A DNA stretch of 53,688 nt from Pseudoflavonifractor capillosus (GCF_016899775.1 NZ_JACJJE010000020.1:1-53688); one strand, 5' to 3'. Numbered from the stretch's first letter, positions 32,803 to 41,112 are shown. Notes: generated by a model not told the origin, from the sequence alone. Program-made: numbers and translations.

Positions 32803-33617
32803 TGGACCGGAAAACCTATCGGGAGGCCTTTGACAAGCTGACCTTTTCCCCGGATTTTCAGGCGCGCACCCAGGCACTGCTGCACCAGCGCGCCCAGGCA
32901 ATGGAACAGGAGGAAACATCCATGAAGATCAAGCATCTGAGAAAACCCGCCGTGTTCGCGGCGGTGGCCGCCCTGCTGGTGGTGTCGGTGTCCGCCGCAG
33001 CCTATTTTCTCTCCCCCGCCCAGGTGGCGGAGCACACCGGGAACACCCTGCTGGCCCAGGCCTTCGAGAGTGAGGATGCGGTGCTGCTCAACGAGACGGT
33101 GGAGAGCGGGGGGTATCAGATCACCCTCTCCGGTCTGGTGTCCGGGGCGGGGCTGAGCCAGTGGACACAGGACGTGGAGCAGTCCCACACCTACGCGGTG
33201 GTGAGCGTCCAGCGCACCGACGGCGAGGCCATCACCCAGGAGAACTTCGACCTCAGCCGGCACACCCTCACGCCGCTGGTGTCCGGCTACTCCCCCCTGG
33301 TGGTGAACAGCTGGACCCTGGAGGGAGGGGTGACGGGCTTTGCCCAGGACGGCGTATACTACTATCTGCTGGACACCCTGGACCTGAACCCCTTTGCCGA
33401 CCACACGGTGTACCTGGCCTTCTATGAGGGGAGCTCTATCCCCTCCCGGGAGCAGTTCACCATAGGGGAGGACGGCGCCATCGCCTTCCGGGAGGATTTT
33501 GCAGGCGCCCACGCCCTGTTCACCCTGCCCCTGGACGAGAGCCTGGCCGACCCGGAGGCCGCCCAGGACTTTATTGACGGCACCGGATTTGACCCCATGT
33601 TTGGCTTTGCCCCGTAA
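32802..33617 (+). CDS. Single-pass membrane protein, probable anti-sigma partner
   Basis: A 271-residue protein. A short cytoplasmic part (1-48, DRKTYREAFDKLTFSPDFQ) precedes one membrane segment (about 49-70) and a roughly 200-residue extracellular domain of beta character (DUF4179/5643-like pattern, e.g. GGYQITLSGLVSGAGLSQW). Translational coupling to the ECF sigma gene and this topology make it the likely anti-sigma factor or sensor. No known anti-sigma motif (such as a ZAS zinc site) is visible, so the call rests on context. Confidence 0.8.
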   Translation: MDRKTYREAFDKLTFSPDFQARTQALLHQRAQAMEQEETSMKIKHLRKPAVFAAVAALLVVSVSAAAYFLSPAQVAEHTGNTLLAQAFESEDAVLLNETVESGGYQITLSGLVSGAGLSQWTQDVEQSHTYAVVSVQRTDGEAITQENFDLSRHTLTPLVSGYSPLVVNSWTLEGGVTGFAQDGVYYYLLDTLDLNPFADHTVYLAFYEGSSIPSREQFTIGEDGAIAFREDFAGAHALFTLPLDESLADPEAAQDFIDGTGFDPMFGFAP

Positions 33618-33626
33618 ACCGCCCAT

Positions 33627-33660
33627 GAGAGGGCCGCTGCACCGCCGCAGCGGCCCTCTC
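33627..33660 (+). repeat. Gene-proximal duplicate of the anti-sigma gene terminator hairpin
   Basis: GAGAGGGCCGCTGC (33627-33640) pairs perfectly with GCAGCGGCCCTCTC (33647-33660), nine bases after the stop. There is no T-tract; it runs directly into element copy 3. Confidence 0.85.
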
Positions 33661-33881
33661 AGCTTGTCGAAGAACCTCTGTTTAGACGAATCCGCCCGAG
33701 TATTGGCGGGGGAGCTCGAGGGGGCGGCAGCCCGCCTCGAGTGGGATCAAATGCCCTGAATGCCTTGCTTGGCAAGGCGTTCAGCGAGCGCAGCGAGGAC
33801 TTTTCCACCGTTGAACGGCGGGAAAGTAATGGCATTTTTTCAGGCTGTCGGAAAAGTCCCTTGGACTTTTTCGACAGCCTG
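33660..33881 (+). mobile_element. 222-base terminator-embedded element, copy 3
   Basis: The third copy, sharing one base with the hairpin on each side. The left end reads CAGCTTGTCGAAGAACC. The right 41 bases (33841-33881) form the self-complementary CAGGCTGTCGG...CGACAGCCTG segment. It is nearly identical to copy 2 through the central part (33690-33800) and carries compensated changes, for example ACTTTTCCACCG/CGGCGGGAAAGT. It is non-coding. Confidence 0.78.
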
Positions 33882-33916
33882 AGAGGGCCGCTGCACTGCC
33901 GCAGCGGTCCTTTTTT
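33881..33916 (+). terminator. Distal terminator hairpin of the sigma/anti-sigma operon (carries the T-tract)
   Basis: GAGAGGGCCGCTGC (33881-33894) pairs with GCAGCGGTCCTTTT (33901-33914) through three G-T wobbles, then Ts to 33916. The first arm is identical to that of the hairpin at 33627-33660. The second arm differs exactly at the wobble positions. Confidence 0.85.
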
Positions 33917-33977
33917 GCGGGCAAAAGCAGAGCAGCCGGATATTGGCTGGAAAAACCGGATTTCCAGCCGGTTTCCC

Positions 33978-34006
33978 TGTACTTTTCCAGCCGGGTGTGG
34001 TATGAT
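33978..34006 (+). promoter_or_regulatory. Probable promoter of the SLH-CAP gene
   Basis: TGTACT (33978-33983) and TATGAT (34001-34006), 17-base spacer, 43 bases before the start codon. Confidence 0.6.
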
Positions 34007-34048
34007 TTTCTCAGAACAGCCGCCTGACGCGGCGTAAGGAGGATATTT

Positions 34049-35305
34049 ATGAAACGCTTATCTGCCTGCGCACTGTCCCTGGCTCTGTCTGTCTCAATGA
34101 TTCTGCCCGCCGGAGCGGCGGGAGCCGCCTTTACCGATGTGCCCCAGGACCACTGGGCCAACCCCTATGTGGAGGCCATGACCCAGAAGGGTGTGGTGAC
34201 CGGTGTGGGGAATGGCCGCTTCAATCCGGACGGGAATCTGTCCACCGCGGAATTTGCCGTGATGCTCACCCAGGCCTTCTGTCCGAAGGAAGTGGCCGAC
34301 CCGGAGGAGGGGGCCGCCTGGTGGGAGCCCTATCTGAATGCCGCCTGGGAGGCCGGCTATCTCACCGACACCACCGCCGGATTCAGCTATGCCGATGGGA
34401 GTTGGGACGTCGATGTGGTGACCGCCCCCATGACCCGGTACGACATGGCCCAGGCCATGAACAACACCGCGGTGGCCGAGAAGATGACCCTGCCCACCGA
34501 TGAGCAGCGGGAGGCGGCCCAGGCCGCCATCGGAGATTTTGACTCCATCCCAGAGGACTATGAGAGCGCCGTGGTGGCCATGTACGCCCTGGGCTACCTG
34601 TCCGGCGTCAACGCCAACGGGGACTTCGGCGGCGAGAGCACCATGACCCGGGCCCAGTCCTGCGTGGTGATGAGCAAGCTGCTGGGGACCGAGGTGGAGA
34701 CCACGCCTGAGACCCCGGATGAGGGGACTGCCGGCGGCACCGGGGACACAACTCCTGCCGAGGAGCCCGAGACCCCTGCGGAGGACGCCGGGACCGGGAC
34801 CGAAACCCCGGAGAAGCCCGAGACCCCGGATGAGGGCACTGCCGGAGGCACCGCAGGTTCCACCCCTGTTGAGGAGGAGACCCCGGCGGAGGATACCGGA
34901 AGCGAGTCCGCGGACACGGTGGCCGCCTATGAGCAGGAGGTATTCGACCTGGTGAACCAGATCCGGGAGGAGAACGGCCTGGAGCCCTTCGTGTACAACG
35001 AGACCCTGGCCGAGACCGCCCGGGCCCACAGCCAGGACATGATCGACCGGAATTTCTTTGACCACACCAATCCCGACGGCAAGTCTCCCTTTGACCGGAT
35101 GCGGGACAACGGCCTGAGTTTCTCCATGGCTGCGGAGAACATCGCCGCCGGCCAGCGCACCCCGGAGGAAGTGGTGGAAAGCTGGATGAACTCCGAGGGC
35201 CACCGGGCCAACATCCTGGGCGGCTGTAAGGAGCTGGGCGTGGGCCTGGCTCTGGGCGGACACTATGGCTACTACTGGACCCAGTGCTTTGCCACTGTGC
35301 GCTGA
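34049..35305 (+). CDS. Secreted SLH-domain protein with C-terminal CAP (SCP/PR1) domain
   Basis: A 418-residue exported protein. Signal peptide 1-26, then S-layer homology repeats (AFTDVPQDHWANPYVEAMTQ, FNPDGNLSTAEFAVML, and a last SLH around YALGYLSGVNANGDFGG), about 27-225, which anchor it to cell-wall polymers. A Pro/Thr/Glu-rich linker (about 228-295) repeats ETPDEGTAGGT. The CAP domain (about 305-418) has family segments ARAHSQDMIDRNFFDHTNPDG, AAENIAAG and SEGHRANILG, with His/Glu residues of the CAP cavity. TAAGGAGG precedes the ATG. CAP domains in bacteria are found on many surface proteins; the activity is not known. Confidence 0.93.
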   Translation: MKRLSACALSLALSVSMILPAGAAGAAFTDVPQDHWANPYVEAMTQKGVVTGVGNGRFNPDGNLSTAEFAVMLTQAFCPKEVADPEEGAAWWEPYLNAAWEAGYLTDTTAGFSYADGSWDVDVVTAPMTRYDMAQAMNNTAVAEKMTLPTDEQREAAQAAIGDFDSIPEDYESAVVAMYALGYLSGVNANGDFGGESTMTRAQSCVVMSKLLGTEVETTPETPDEGTAGGTGDTTPAEEPETPAEDAGTGTETPEKPETPDEGTAGGTAGSTPVEEETPAEDTGSESADTVAAYEQEVFDLVNQIREENGLEPFVYNETLAETARAHSQDMIDRNFFDHTNPDGKSPFDRMRDNGLSFSMAAENIAAGQRTPEEVVESWMNSEGHRANILGGCKELGVGLALGGHYGYYWTQCFATVR

Positions 35306-35324
35306 ATATTCAGTACGATACGGG

Positions 35325-35363
35325 ACGGCCCCCTCCCGGCTGCGGGAGGGGAGCCGCTTTTTT
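35325..35363 (+). terminator. Terminator of the SLH-CAP gene
   Basis: CGGCCCCCTCCCG pairs with CGGGAGGGGAGCCG around a GCTG loop with one mismatch, then TTTTTT (35358-35363). Confidence 0.88.
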
Positions 35364-35377
35364 AGGGGGAAGGACCC

Positions 35378-36826
35378 ATGAGATCCAGCCACACCCTCCG
35401 GGGCGGACGGCTCCCGGCAGCGCTGGCCCTGATTGGACTGGCGCTGCTGGGGCTGCTGTTCGTCCCGGAGTGCGACGACTGCTATTTTGTATACTGGAGC
35501 TTTGACTCCCTGAGAGACTGGCTGCTCACCCGGCCCTCCACGGCGGGGGCGGAGATCGTGGGCGTGCCGGAGAATGGCCGCTACCTGGGGAACCTGCTGG
35601 GGGTGCTCCAGGGCAAGCTGTACTTCGTCCCAGTTGTGGGCCCCATTCTCCGGGGGCTGCTGATGGGCGGGGCGCTGTGGGCCCTGGTGTGCCTGCTGGC
35701 CCGGAGGGCACGGCGGGGGCCGGTGGGTCGGGGAGAGGCATTTTCCATAGCCCTGGCCCTGGTGCTTCTGGCCCCGAGGGGGATCTGGCAGGAGGCCTTC
35801 TCCTGGGGGGCGGGGCTGGTAAACTACCTGCTGCCCATGGTGATCCTCCTGGTGCTGCTGGAGCTCTTTGCCCGGCGGCGGCCGCCCTCCGCCCTGCTGG
35901 CGGGGGCGCTGGCCTTCTGCGGCTGTCTCTTTATGGAGACCACCACCATCCTCCTGGCGGCGGGCGGGTGCCTGTGCGCCCTGCTGTTCCGGCACTCAGA
36001 CCGGCGGCGGGCGGCCATGGGGGTGTGGCTGGGGAGCTGGCTGGGCGCCCTGGTCATGTTCACTGCCTCCGGCTATCGCAGCGGCACCAACGCCGACCGG
36101 CGGCTGGACGCGTCCCTGGCCCTGGAGCACCTGCGGCAGATCGTGACCGAGGCGGTGGTGTTCCCAGCGGCGGCCGCCCTGATCATCAGCGTTCTGCTGG
36201 TGTGGCTGGTATGGAAGGGGGGAGGCCGGTGGAAGATCCCCGCCCTGGTCCTGGTCCCTCTCCACCTGCTTCAGCTGTGGCGGGCGGCGGAGAACTGGCT
36301 GGGGGAGCCCCGGTACGACGATTTCTCTCTGTGTGTCGGTCTGGCCCTGGCGGCGGTGTGGTGCCTCCTGCTGGCTCAGACCCGGGGGACCGCCCCCGTC
36401 TGGGGGGCGGTGCTGGCCTTGGGACTGCTGTGCGGGCCGCTGCTCTTTGTCACCCCCATCGGCCCCCGGAATTTCCTGCCCCCCTATGTGCTGCTCTCCC
36501 TCATCGCCCTGCTGCTCTACCGGGAGGCCAGGGAGCAGGGGCTGCCCGGCCTCACCCGGCTGGCGGCGCCTCTGTCCGCACTGGCCCTGGCGGGCCTTGT
36601 GTGGGTGTACGGCTGCAACTGCCTGGTCTATCACCAGCGGCTCTCCTACGCCCGGGAGCAGGCGGCGGCGGGGGCGGAGAGCATCACCCTCCCCCTGCTC
36701 CCCTATGACCGGTGGGCCATCAACGAGACGGTGGGGAAGGGGGACATCTCCTACCTGGTCTACCGGGAGGTCCCCTGGGACGTGGCCTTCACCTTCGTCC
36801 CATGGGCGGAATATACGGCCCCCTGA
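35378..36826 (+). CDS. Polytopic membrane protein, DUF6056-like glycosyltransferase-type
   Basis: A 482-residue protein with about ten membrane segments. Following the first segment, an acidic loop (PECDDCYFVYWSF) resembles the first extracellular loop of GT-C-type glycosyltransferases, where Asp residues are catalytic. The C-terminus holds a small soluble portion with LPYDRWAINETVGKGDISYLVYREVPWD. The layout matches the separate gene at 45817-47355 (acidic DDWDW after the first segment), so the two belong to one family. A role in attaching sugars to surface polymers is plausible from topology only. Confidence 0.75.
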   Translation: MRSSHTLRGGRLPAALALIGLALLGLLFVPECDDCYFVYWSFDSLRDWLLTRPSTAGAEIVGVPENGRYLGNLLGVLQGKLYFVPVVGPILRGLLMGGALWALVCLLARRARRGPVGRGEAFSIALALVLLAPRGIWQEAFSWGAGLVNYLLPMVILLVLLELFARRRPPSALLAGALAFCGCLFMETTTILLAAGGCLCALLFRHSDRRRAAMGVWLGSWLGALVMFTASGYRSGTNADRRLDASLALEHLRQIVTEAVVFPAAAALIISVLLVWLVWKGGGRWKIPALVLVPLHLLQLWRAAENWLGEPRYDDFSLCVGLALAAVWCLLLAQTRGTAPVWGAVLALGLLCGPLLFVTPIGPRNFLPPYVLLSLIALLLYREAREQGLPGLTRLAAPLSALALAGLVWVYGCNCLVYHQRLSYAREQAAAGAESITLPLLPYDRWAINETVGKGDISYLVYREVPWDVAFTFVPWAEYTAP

Positions 36827-36871
36827 CCGGGGGAGGCAGAAACACCAACCGAGCAAAGGAGCACAGATTTC

Positions 36872-37777
36872 ATGGATATCAGACCAATCAAGGGAAACAC
36901 CTGGGTGCTGGAGGGGATAGAGTGGATTCCCTTCTATAAGCTGGACGAGAGGCGCTGCATCCTGCTGGACACCGGCCTGCTGGGGGAGCGGGAGGAGCTG
37001 GAGCAGGCCCTCCTGGACCACGGCCTGACCCCGGCGGGCATCCTGTGCTCCCACGCCCATGTGGACCACGGGGGGAACAACCGGTATTTTCAGGAGAAGT
37101 ACCAGATCCCGGTGGCCCTCACGGTGAAGGAGGCGGGGATGTGCGCCAGTGTGCTGACCCTGAAGTGCTACTTCCTCATGCTGCCCCCGGGGATGGTGGA
37201 GCGGGAGGCCTCCCACCTGGTGCACACCCCGGACGTGATCGTCCCGGACCGGGACGGGCCCTTCTCCTTCTGCGGGGCGGAGTTCCAGATCCTCCAGACC
37301 CCCGGCCACTCGGCGGGCCACATCTCCACCATCACCCCCGACGGGGTGTGCTATGTGGGGGACGCCCTCCTGTCCCGGGAACAGCTGGGGGCCAAGCTGC
37401 CATACTGCCTGTCCCACCAGATGGGCATTGACAGCCGGGAGAAGCTGCGGGGGACCCGGGCCGACCTGTTCGTGATGGCCCACCGGGGTATGTGCACCCG
37501 GGAGGAACTGGAGGCCCTCATCGACGACAACCAGGCCCTGGCCCAGCAGCGGGCGGGGGAGGTGCTGGCCCTGGTGACCGGGCCCATGACCGTCAGCCAG
37601 ATCACCCAGCGGGTGTGCCGCTATTTTCAGCTCCTCTCCCGCCGCCCCACCCGCTCTCTGCGGTACGAGCGGAACATCCGCTTCTTTGTGGAGTACCTGG
37701 TGGACCGGGGGGACCTGGTGATGGAGGCCCGGGACGGGGTCACCTTCTACCGCCGGGCGGACCAGGAGAAAATGTAA
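36872..37777 (+). CDS. Metallo-beta-lactamase-fold hydrolase
   Basis: A 301-residue cytoplasmic-looking MBL-fold enzyme with motif H61-A-H63-V-D65-H66 (SHAHVDHGG), a later TPGHSAGHIS and YVGDALL supplying further zinc ligands. The C-terminal 80 residues (PMTVSQITQRVCRYFQLLS, SLRYERNIRFFVEYLVDRGDLV) look like a small winged-helix appendage, as in other MBL hydrolases of Firmicutes. AAAGGAG precedes the ATG. The substrate is unknown; thioester, lactone or phosphodiester cleavage are all possible in this fold. Confidence 0.9.
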   Translation: MDIRPIKGNTWVLEGIEWIPFYKLDERRCILLDTGLLGEREELEQALLDHGLTPAGILCSHAHVDHGGNNRYFQEKYQIPVALTVKEAGMCASVLTLKCYFLMLPPGMVEREASHLVHTPDVIVPDRDGPFSFCGAEFQILQTPGHSAGHISTITPDGVCYVGDALLSREQLGAKLPYCLSHQMGIDSREKLRGTRADLFVMAHRGMCTREELEALIDDNQALAQQRAGEVLALVTGPMTVSQITQRVCRYFQLLSRRPTRSLRYERNIRFFVEYLVDRGDLVMEARDGVTFYRRADQEKM

Positions 37778-37784
37778 AAAGCGT

Positions 37785-37841
37785 TTGACATATCGAGGCC
37801 CCTGTGGTATAACATAATTGTCAAAAGAATTTGACAATTAT
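37785..37841 (+). promoter_or_regulatory. Promoter with a palindromic operator, membrane protein / XRE pair
   Basis: TTGACA (37785-37790) and TATAAC (37808-37813), 17-base spacer. Directly downstream is a 12-base perfect inverted repeat, ATAATTGTCAAA (37814-37825) and TTTGACAATTAT (37830-37841), covering the transcription start. The -35 region (GTTTGACATAT) also resembles one half-site. It is most simply the operator of the XRE regulator at 38179. Confidence 0.8.
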
Positions 37842-37860
37842 ATGGACGGGAGGTCTCTCT

Positions 37861-38172
37861 ATGGACGCGCAAGGAAGTTCTGTGATCGTGTATCTGTTTC
37901 TGGGCCTGCTGGCCCTGTCGGCGGCGCTGATCGTCTGGATGCTTGTTACCCTGGTCCGCTCGGAGGTGGACGACGAGCGGCGGAAGCTGATCGTGGGCAA
38001 GGCCAGCACCTGGACCCTCATCGCCACAGTGGGCGGGCAGATCATCGACCTGGTCTGCTCGGTGGTCCAGGCGCCCAGCTATGAGCCCAGCGCCCCCTTT
38101 GTCCAGCTGACGGTGGCGGCCCTGATGTACGCCATCTTCCTGGGCTGGTTCAAGCACAAGTACGGAGGATGA
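37861..38172 (+). CDS. Small membrane protein, unknown function
   Basis: A 103-residue protein with a membrane segment near the N-terminus (VIVYLFLGLLALSAALIVWML) and one or two more in the C-terminal half (LIATVGGQIIDLVCSVV, LTVAALMYAIFLGWF). The loop VRSEVDDERRKLIVGKAS is charged. GGGAGG precedes the ATG at 37861. It is followed seven bases later by an XRE regulator gene and is probably co-regulated with it. This small-membrane-protein plus HTH arrangement is common in Firmicutes but its function is not established. Confidence 0.82.
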   Translation: MDAQGSSVIVYLFLGLLALSAALIVWMLVTLVRSEVDDERRKLIVGKASTWTLIATVGGQIIDLVCSVVQAPSYEPSAPFVQLTVAALMYAIFLGWFKHKYGG

Positions 38173-38178
38173 GGGACC

Positions 38179-38373
38179 ATGGAAAATCAGATCCGGGCGC
38201 TGCGGAAGGAGCGGGGCATCTCCCAGGAGGACCTGGCCCGCCGGTGCGGGGTGTCCCGGCAGACCATCAACGCCATTGAGAACAACAAGTACGACCCCAC
38301 CCTCTCCCTGGCATTCCGCCTGGCCCGGGAGCTGGGGGTGACGGTGGACGGGCTGTTCACCCCGGGGGAGTAA
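38179..38373 (+). CDS. XRE-family transcriptional regulator
   Basis: A 64-residue, single-domain helix-turn-helix protein: IRALRKERGISQEDLARRCGVSRQTINAIENNKYDPTLSLAFRLAREL is a complete XRE fold with recognition helix SRQTINAIENN. It resembles small YozG/YgzD-type regulators. With the preceding membrane protein gene it forms a two-gene operon behind a palindromic operator, so autorepression is likely. Confidence 0.93.
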   Translation: MENQIRALRKERGISQEDLARRCGVSRQTINAIENNKYDPTLSLAFRLARELGVTVDGLFTPGE

Positions 38374-38374
38374 C

Positions 38375-38408
38375 AGAGGACACGGCCAGCGGCCGTGTCC
38401 TCTACTTT
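38375..38408 (+). terminator. Terminator of the XRE operon
   Basis: A perfect 13-pair stem AGAGGACACGGCC (38375-38387) / GGCCGTGTCCTCT (38391-38403), then ACTTTT. It begins next to the stop codon and may also serve the convergent ABC permease gene. Confidence 0.85.
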
Positions 38409-38432
38409 TGGAGCGTTCATCCGAGGAGAAAA

Positions 38433-40277
38433 TCAGCGGTCCAGGGCCAGCCTCCGGCATGCCAGGGAGGTGGCCAGGAAGTAGCCGCCGTACACCAGCA
38501 GCAGCACCAGGGCGGTGACCAGGGCGCTCTGCACCGAGTCCACATTGGCCGCCTGGGCGATCAGGTCGTTGGCCGCCTTCATGCCCACCACCGTGTGGAC
38601 CAGGGCCAGCCCCAGGGGCAGGAGGAAGGCCAGGGCCACCTGCTCCACGGCGGAGCGGGAGACCAGCTTCTCCTCCGCCCCCAGGCGGCGGAGGATGGCG
38701 TACCGGCCGGCGTTGTCCGCCGCCTGACTCAGCTGCTGGAGGGCCAGCACCGCCGCGGCGGCCAGCAGGAAGGTGAGGCCCAGGTAGAGCCCCAGGAACA
38801 GGGCCAGGATCTTGCTGCCCATGGTCTCCTGGTAGAGGTTCAGGCGGGTCTCCACCCGCAGCCAGCCGTTCTCCATCTGATAGGCGGCGAGGGCGTCCTG
38901 CACCCGGTTCTCCGTCTCCTCCTCGTTCCCGGCGTAGTCGGCGGACCAGACCTGGCGGCGGACCTCCAGCTCCTGGGCCATCTCGTCGGGGACCACCACG
39001 CAGCTCAGCCCCAGATTTCCGGTGGTGAGCTGCTCTTCCACTCCGGTGAGAGGACCGGGCACCGGCCCCTGGTAGGCGGGCTGGCCGCTGCGGGAGAGCA
39101 GGGCCTGGCAGTCGGACAGGCGGATGGCGGCGCTGGCATCCTCGATCCCGGTGACCTCCGGGTCATTGTAGTAAAAAATGGTGTCCTGCTGCCAGGCCAG
39201 GTCGGACTCCTCCACGCCGTGCTGGGCCAGCAGGGCGAGAAAATCAATCGTCCCCTGGGAGTCGGCATCCTGGTTCTGCACGGTGATGTCAAAGGGGGCC
39301 TGACGGCCGGTCATGGACTCGATGGTGTTGTTCAGCCCGATGGAGCTGGCGGTGATGCCCATGGCCAGCAGCAGAAGAATACAGATCACCGTCTGAGCCA
39401 GATAGGTGGAGTGGACCTTGCTGATCCACTGGCGCAGGGTGAACACATTCAGGTTTTTGAAGTAGAGCTTGGGGCGGCTCTGGACCAGGCGGAGGACAAA
39501 GCCGGACAGGGATTTAAATACCAGCAGGGTCCCCAGGGTGCCCAGGCCCAGCATGGGGATGCACAGCATGGGGAGAATGATCGCGTAGGCCATGCCGAAG
39601 ATCAGCAGGATGGCATAGGCGATGAGCAGGCAGACCACCCCCGCGGCGAACTGGACCACCGACACCCACAGGGGGCGCAGGTGCAGCTCCTCGTTTCTCC
39701 GCCCGCTCTGCATCAGGTCCAGCAGCTTGGCCCGGGAGACTTGGAGGCCGCTGAACACCATCACCAGCAGGAAGATAAGGCCGAAGTACACCGCCGTCCG
39801 CACCACAGCCCGAGGGGAGAAGGCCAGGCCGAAGGCGTCCACCCGCAGGGAGAACATGGACAGGGTGAGGGCGGACAGCCCCTGGGAGGCCAGCAGGCCC
39901 AGCCCCAGGCCCAGGACCAGGGAGGCCAGGCCGATGAGCCCGGTCTCCAGAAACAGCAGCCGGGACACCTGCCCCTGGCTGAGTCCCAGGAGCAGATAGG
40001 TGCCTAGCTCCCGCTTCCGCCGCCGGAGCAGAAAGCTGTTGGCATACAGGATCAGACAGGCCAGCACCACCGCCACAAAGACGGAGAAGATGTCGATGCA
40101 GGACTGGATGACCTGGGCCATGGGGTTCTGGCTCTGAGCCAGATAGATCATGGCCCCCTGGCCGTCCAGGGAGTTGAAGGTGTAGAAGAGACACACTCCA
40201 AAGGTGAGGGTGAGCAGGTACACCCCGTAGTCCCGGAAGGACCGGCGCACATTGCGGAAGGCCAGCTTAGAGAACAT
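38433..40277 (-). CDS. FtsX-like ABC permease (BceB type)
   Basis: A 614-residue permease of the BceB/VraG peptide-detoxification and lantibiotic-resistance family. Four or more N-terminal membrane segments contain two FtsX-like halves. A large extracellular domain lies between about residues 325 and 505 (rich in acidic residues and hydrophilic loops), followed by three final membrane segments. It overlaps the ATPase gene by 11 bases. No two-component system of the bceRS type lies nearby, which is unusual for this family. The substrate, probably a cell-wall-active peptide, is inferred from family only. Confidence 0.88.
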   Translation of the reverse strand: MFSKLAFRNVRRSFRDYGVYLLTLTFGVCLFYTFNSLDGQGAMIYLAQSQNPMAQVIQSCIDIFSVFVAVVLACLILYANSFLLRRRKRELGTYLLLGLSQGQVSRLLFLETGLIGLASLVLGLGLGLLASQGLSALTLSMFSLRVDAFGLAFSPRAVVRTAVYFGLIFLLVMVFSGLQVSRAKLLDLMQSGRRNEELHLRPLWVSVVQFAAGVVCLLIAYAILLIFGMAYAIILPMLCIPMLGLGTLGTLLVFKSLSGFVLRLVQSRPKLYFKNLNVFTLRQWISKVHSTYLAQTVICILLLLAMGITASSIGLNNTIESMTGRQAPFDITVQNQDADSQGTIDFLALLAQHGVEESDLAWQQDTIFYYNDPEVTGIEDASAAIRLSDCQALLSRSGQPAYQGPVPGPLTGVEEQLTTGNLGLSCVVVPDEMAQELEVRRQVWSADYAGNEEETENRVQDALAAYQMENGWLRVETRLNLYQETMGSKILALFLGLYLGLTFLLAAAAVLALQQLSQAADNAGRYAILRRLGAEEKLVSRSAVEQVALAFLLPLGLALVHTVVGMKAANDLIAQAANVDSVQSALVTALVLLLVYGGYFLATSLACRRLALDR

Positions 40278-41034
40278 CTTCCATCTCTCCTCCCAACTGG
40301 GTAATCACCCGGATGATCTGGGCAAAGAAGGCCCGGCGGTCCAGCTCTCCCCGGGAGAGCTCCTGAAAAATCTGCCCGTCCCGGAGGAAGACCACCCGCC
40401 GGCAGCAGCTGGCGGTGAAGGCGTCGTGGGTGACCATGAGAATGGTGGTCCCCCGCTCCCGGTTCAGCACCTCCAGCCGCTCCAGCAGCATGCGGGCGGA
40501 CTTGGAGTCCAGGGCCCCGGTGGGCTCGTCGGCCAGCACCAGGGCGGGGTGGGTGACGATGGCCCGGGCGGCGGCGCACCGCTGCTGCTGTCCGCCGGAC
40601 ATCTGGTAGGGGTACTTGTTCAGACAGTCGCCGATGCCCAGCAGCTGGGCGGTCTCCTCCACCCGGGGACGGATCTCCCCCGCCGGGGTGCCCACGATGG
40701 ACAGGGACAGAGCGATGTTTTCAAAGGCGGTGAGGGTGTCCAGCAGGTTGCAGTCCTGGAAGATAAAGCCCAGCCGCTCCCGGCGGAACCGGGTGAGCTC
40801 CTTCCCTTTCAGCTTTGTCAGCTCCCGCCCCTCCACCAGGATGGAGCCCGAGGTGGGTTTGTCAATGGTGGAAACGCAGTTCAAGAGGGTGGTCTTGCCC
40901 GAGCCGGAGGCCCCCATGATGCCCACATACTCCCCCGCCTCCAGGGATAGGTCCACCCCGTCCAGGGCCCGGGTGGTTGCCCCCCGCTTTCCATATACTT
41001 TCGTCAGGCCCGTCACTTGCAGCAAGCTCGCCAT
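40267..41034 (-). CDS. ABC transporter ATP-binding protein (BceA/MacB type)
   Basis: A 255-residue ATPase with Walker A GASGSGKTT, Q-loop FIFQDCNLL, signature MSGGQQQRCAAARA, Walker B LVLADEPTGALD and switch His in MVTHDAFTA. The LADEPTGALDS signature is typical of the Bce/LolD group that pairs with FtsX-like permeases. The start at 41034 has GGAG upstream. A 13-base inverted repeat at 41078-41112 sits in the promoter area. Confidence 0.93.
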   Translation of the reverse strand: MASLLQVTGLTKVYGKRGATTRALDGVDLSLEAGEYVGIMGASGSGKTTLLNCVSTIDKPTSGSILVEGRELTKLKGKELTRFRRERLGFIFQDCNLLDTLTAFENIALSLSIVGTPAGEIRPRVEETAQLLGIGDCLNKYPYQMSGGQQQRCAAARAIVTHPALVLADEPTGALDSKSARMLLERLEVLNRERGTTILMVTHDAFTASCCRRVVFLRDGQIFQELSRGELDRRAFFAQIIRVITQLGGEMEDVL

Positions 41035-41077
41035 ACGCTTTCTCTCCTTTCGCCGGGCGCCCGCCCAGCTGTCGCAG

Positions 41078-41112
41078 TTAGAACTGTATGAAAGAGTACC
41101 ATACAGTTCTAA
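41078..41112 (-). promoter_or_regulatory. Inverted-repeat operator upstream of the Bce-type transporter
   Basis: TTAGAACTGTATG (41078-41090) and CATACAGTTCTAA (41100-41112) form perfect 13-base arms around a nine-base centre, 44 bases upstream of the ATPase gene. The size and symmetry suit a dimeric repressor of TetR or GntR type, or a MerR-type activator. No matching regulator gene is adjacent. No full -35/-10 pair was assigned. Confidence 0.65.
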
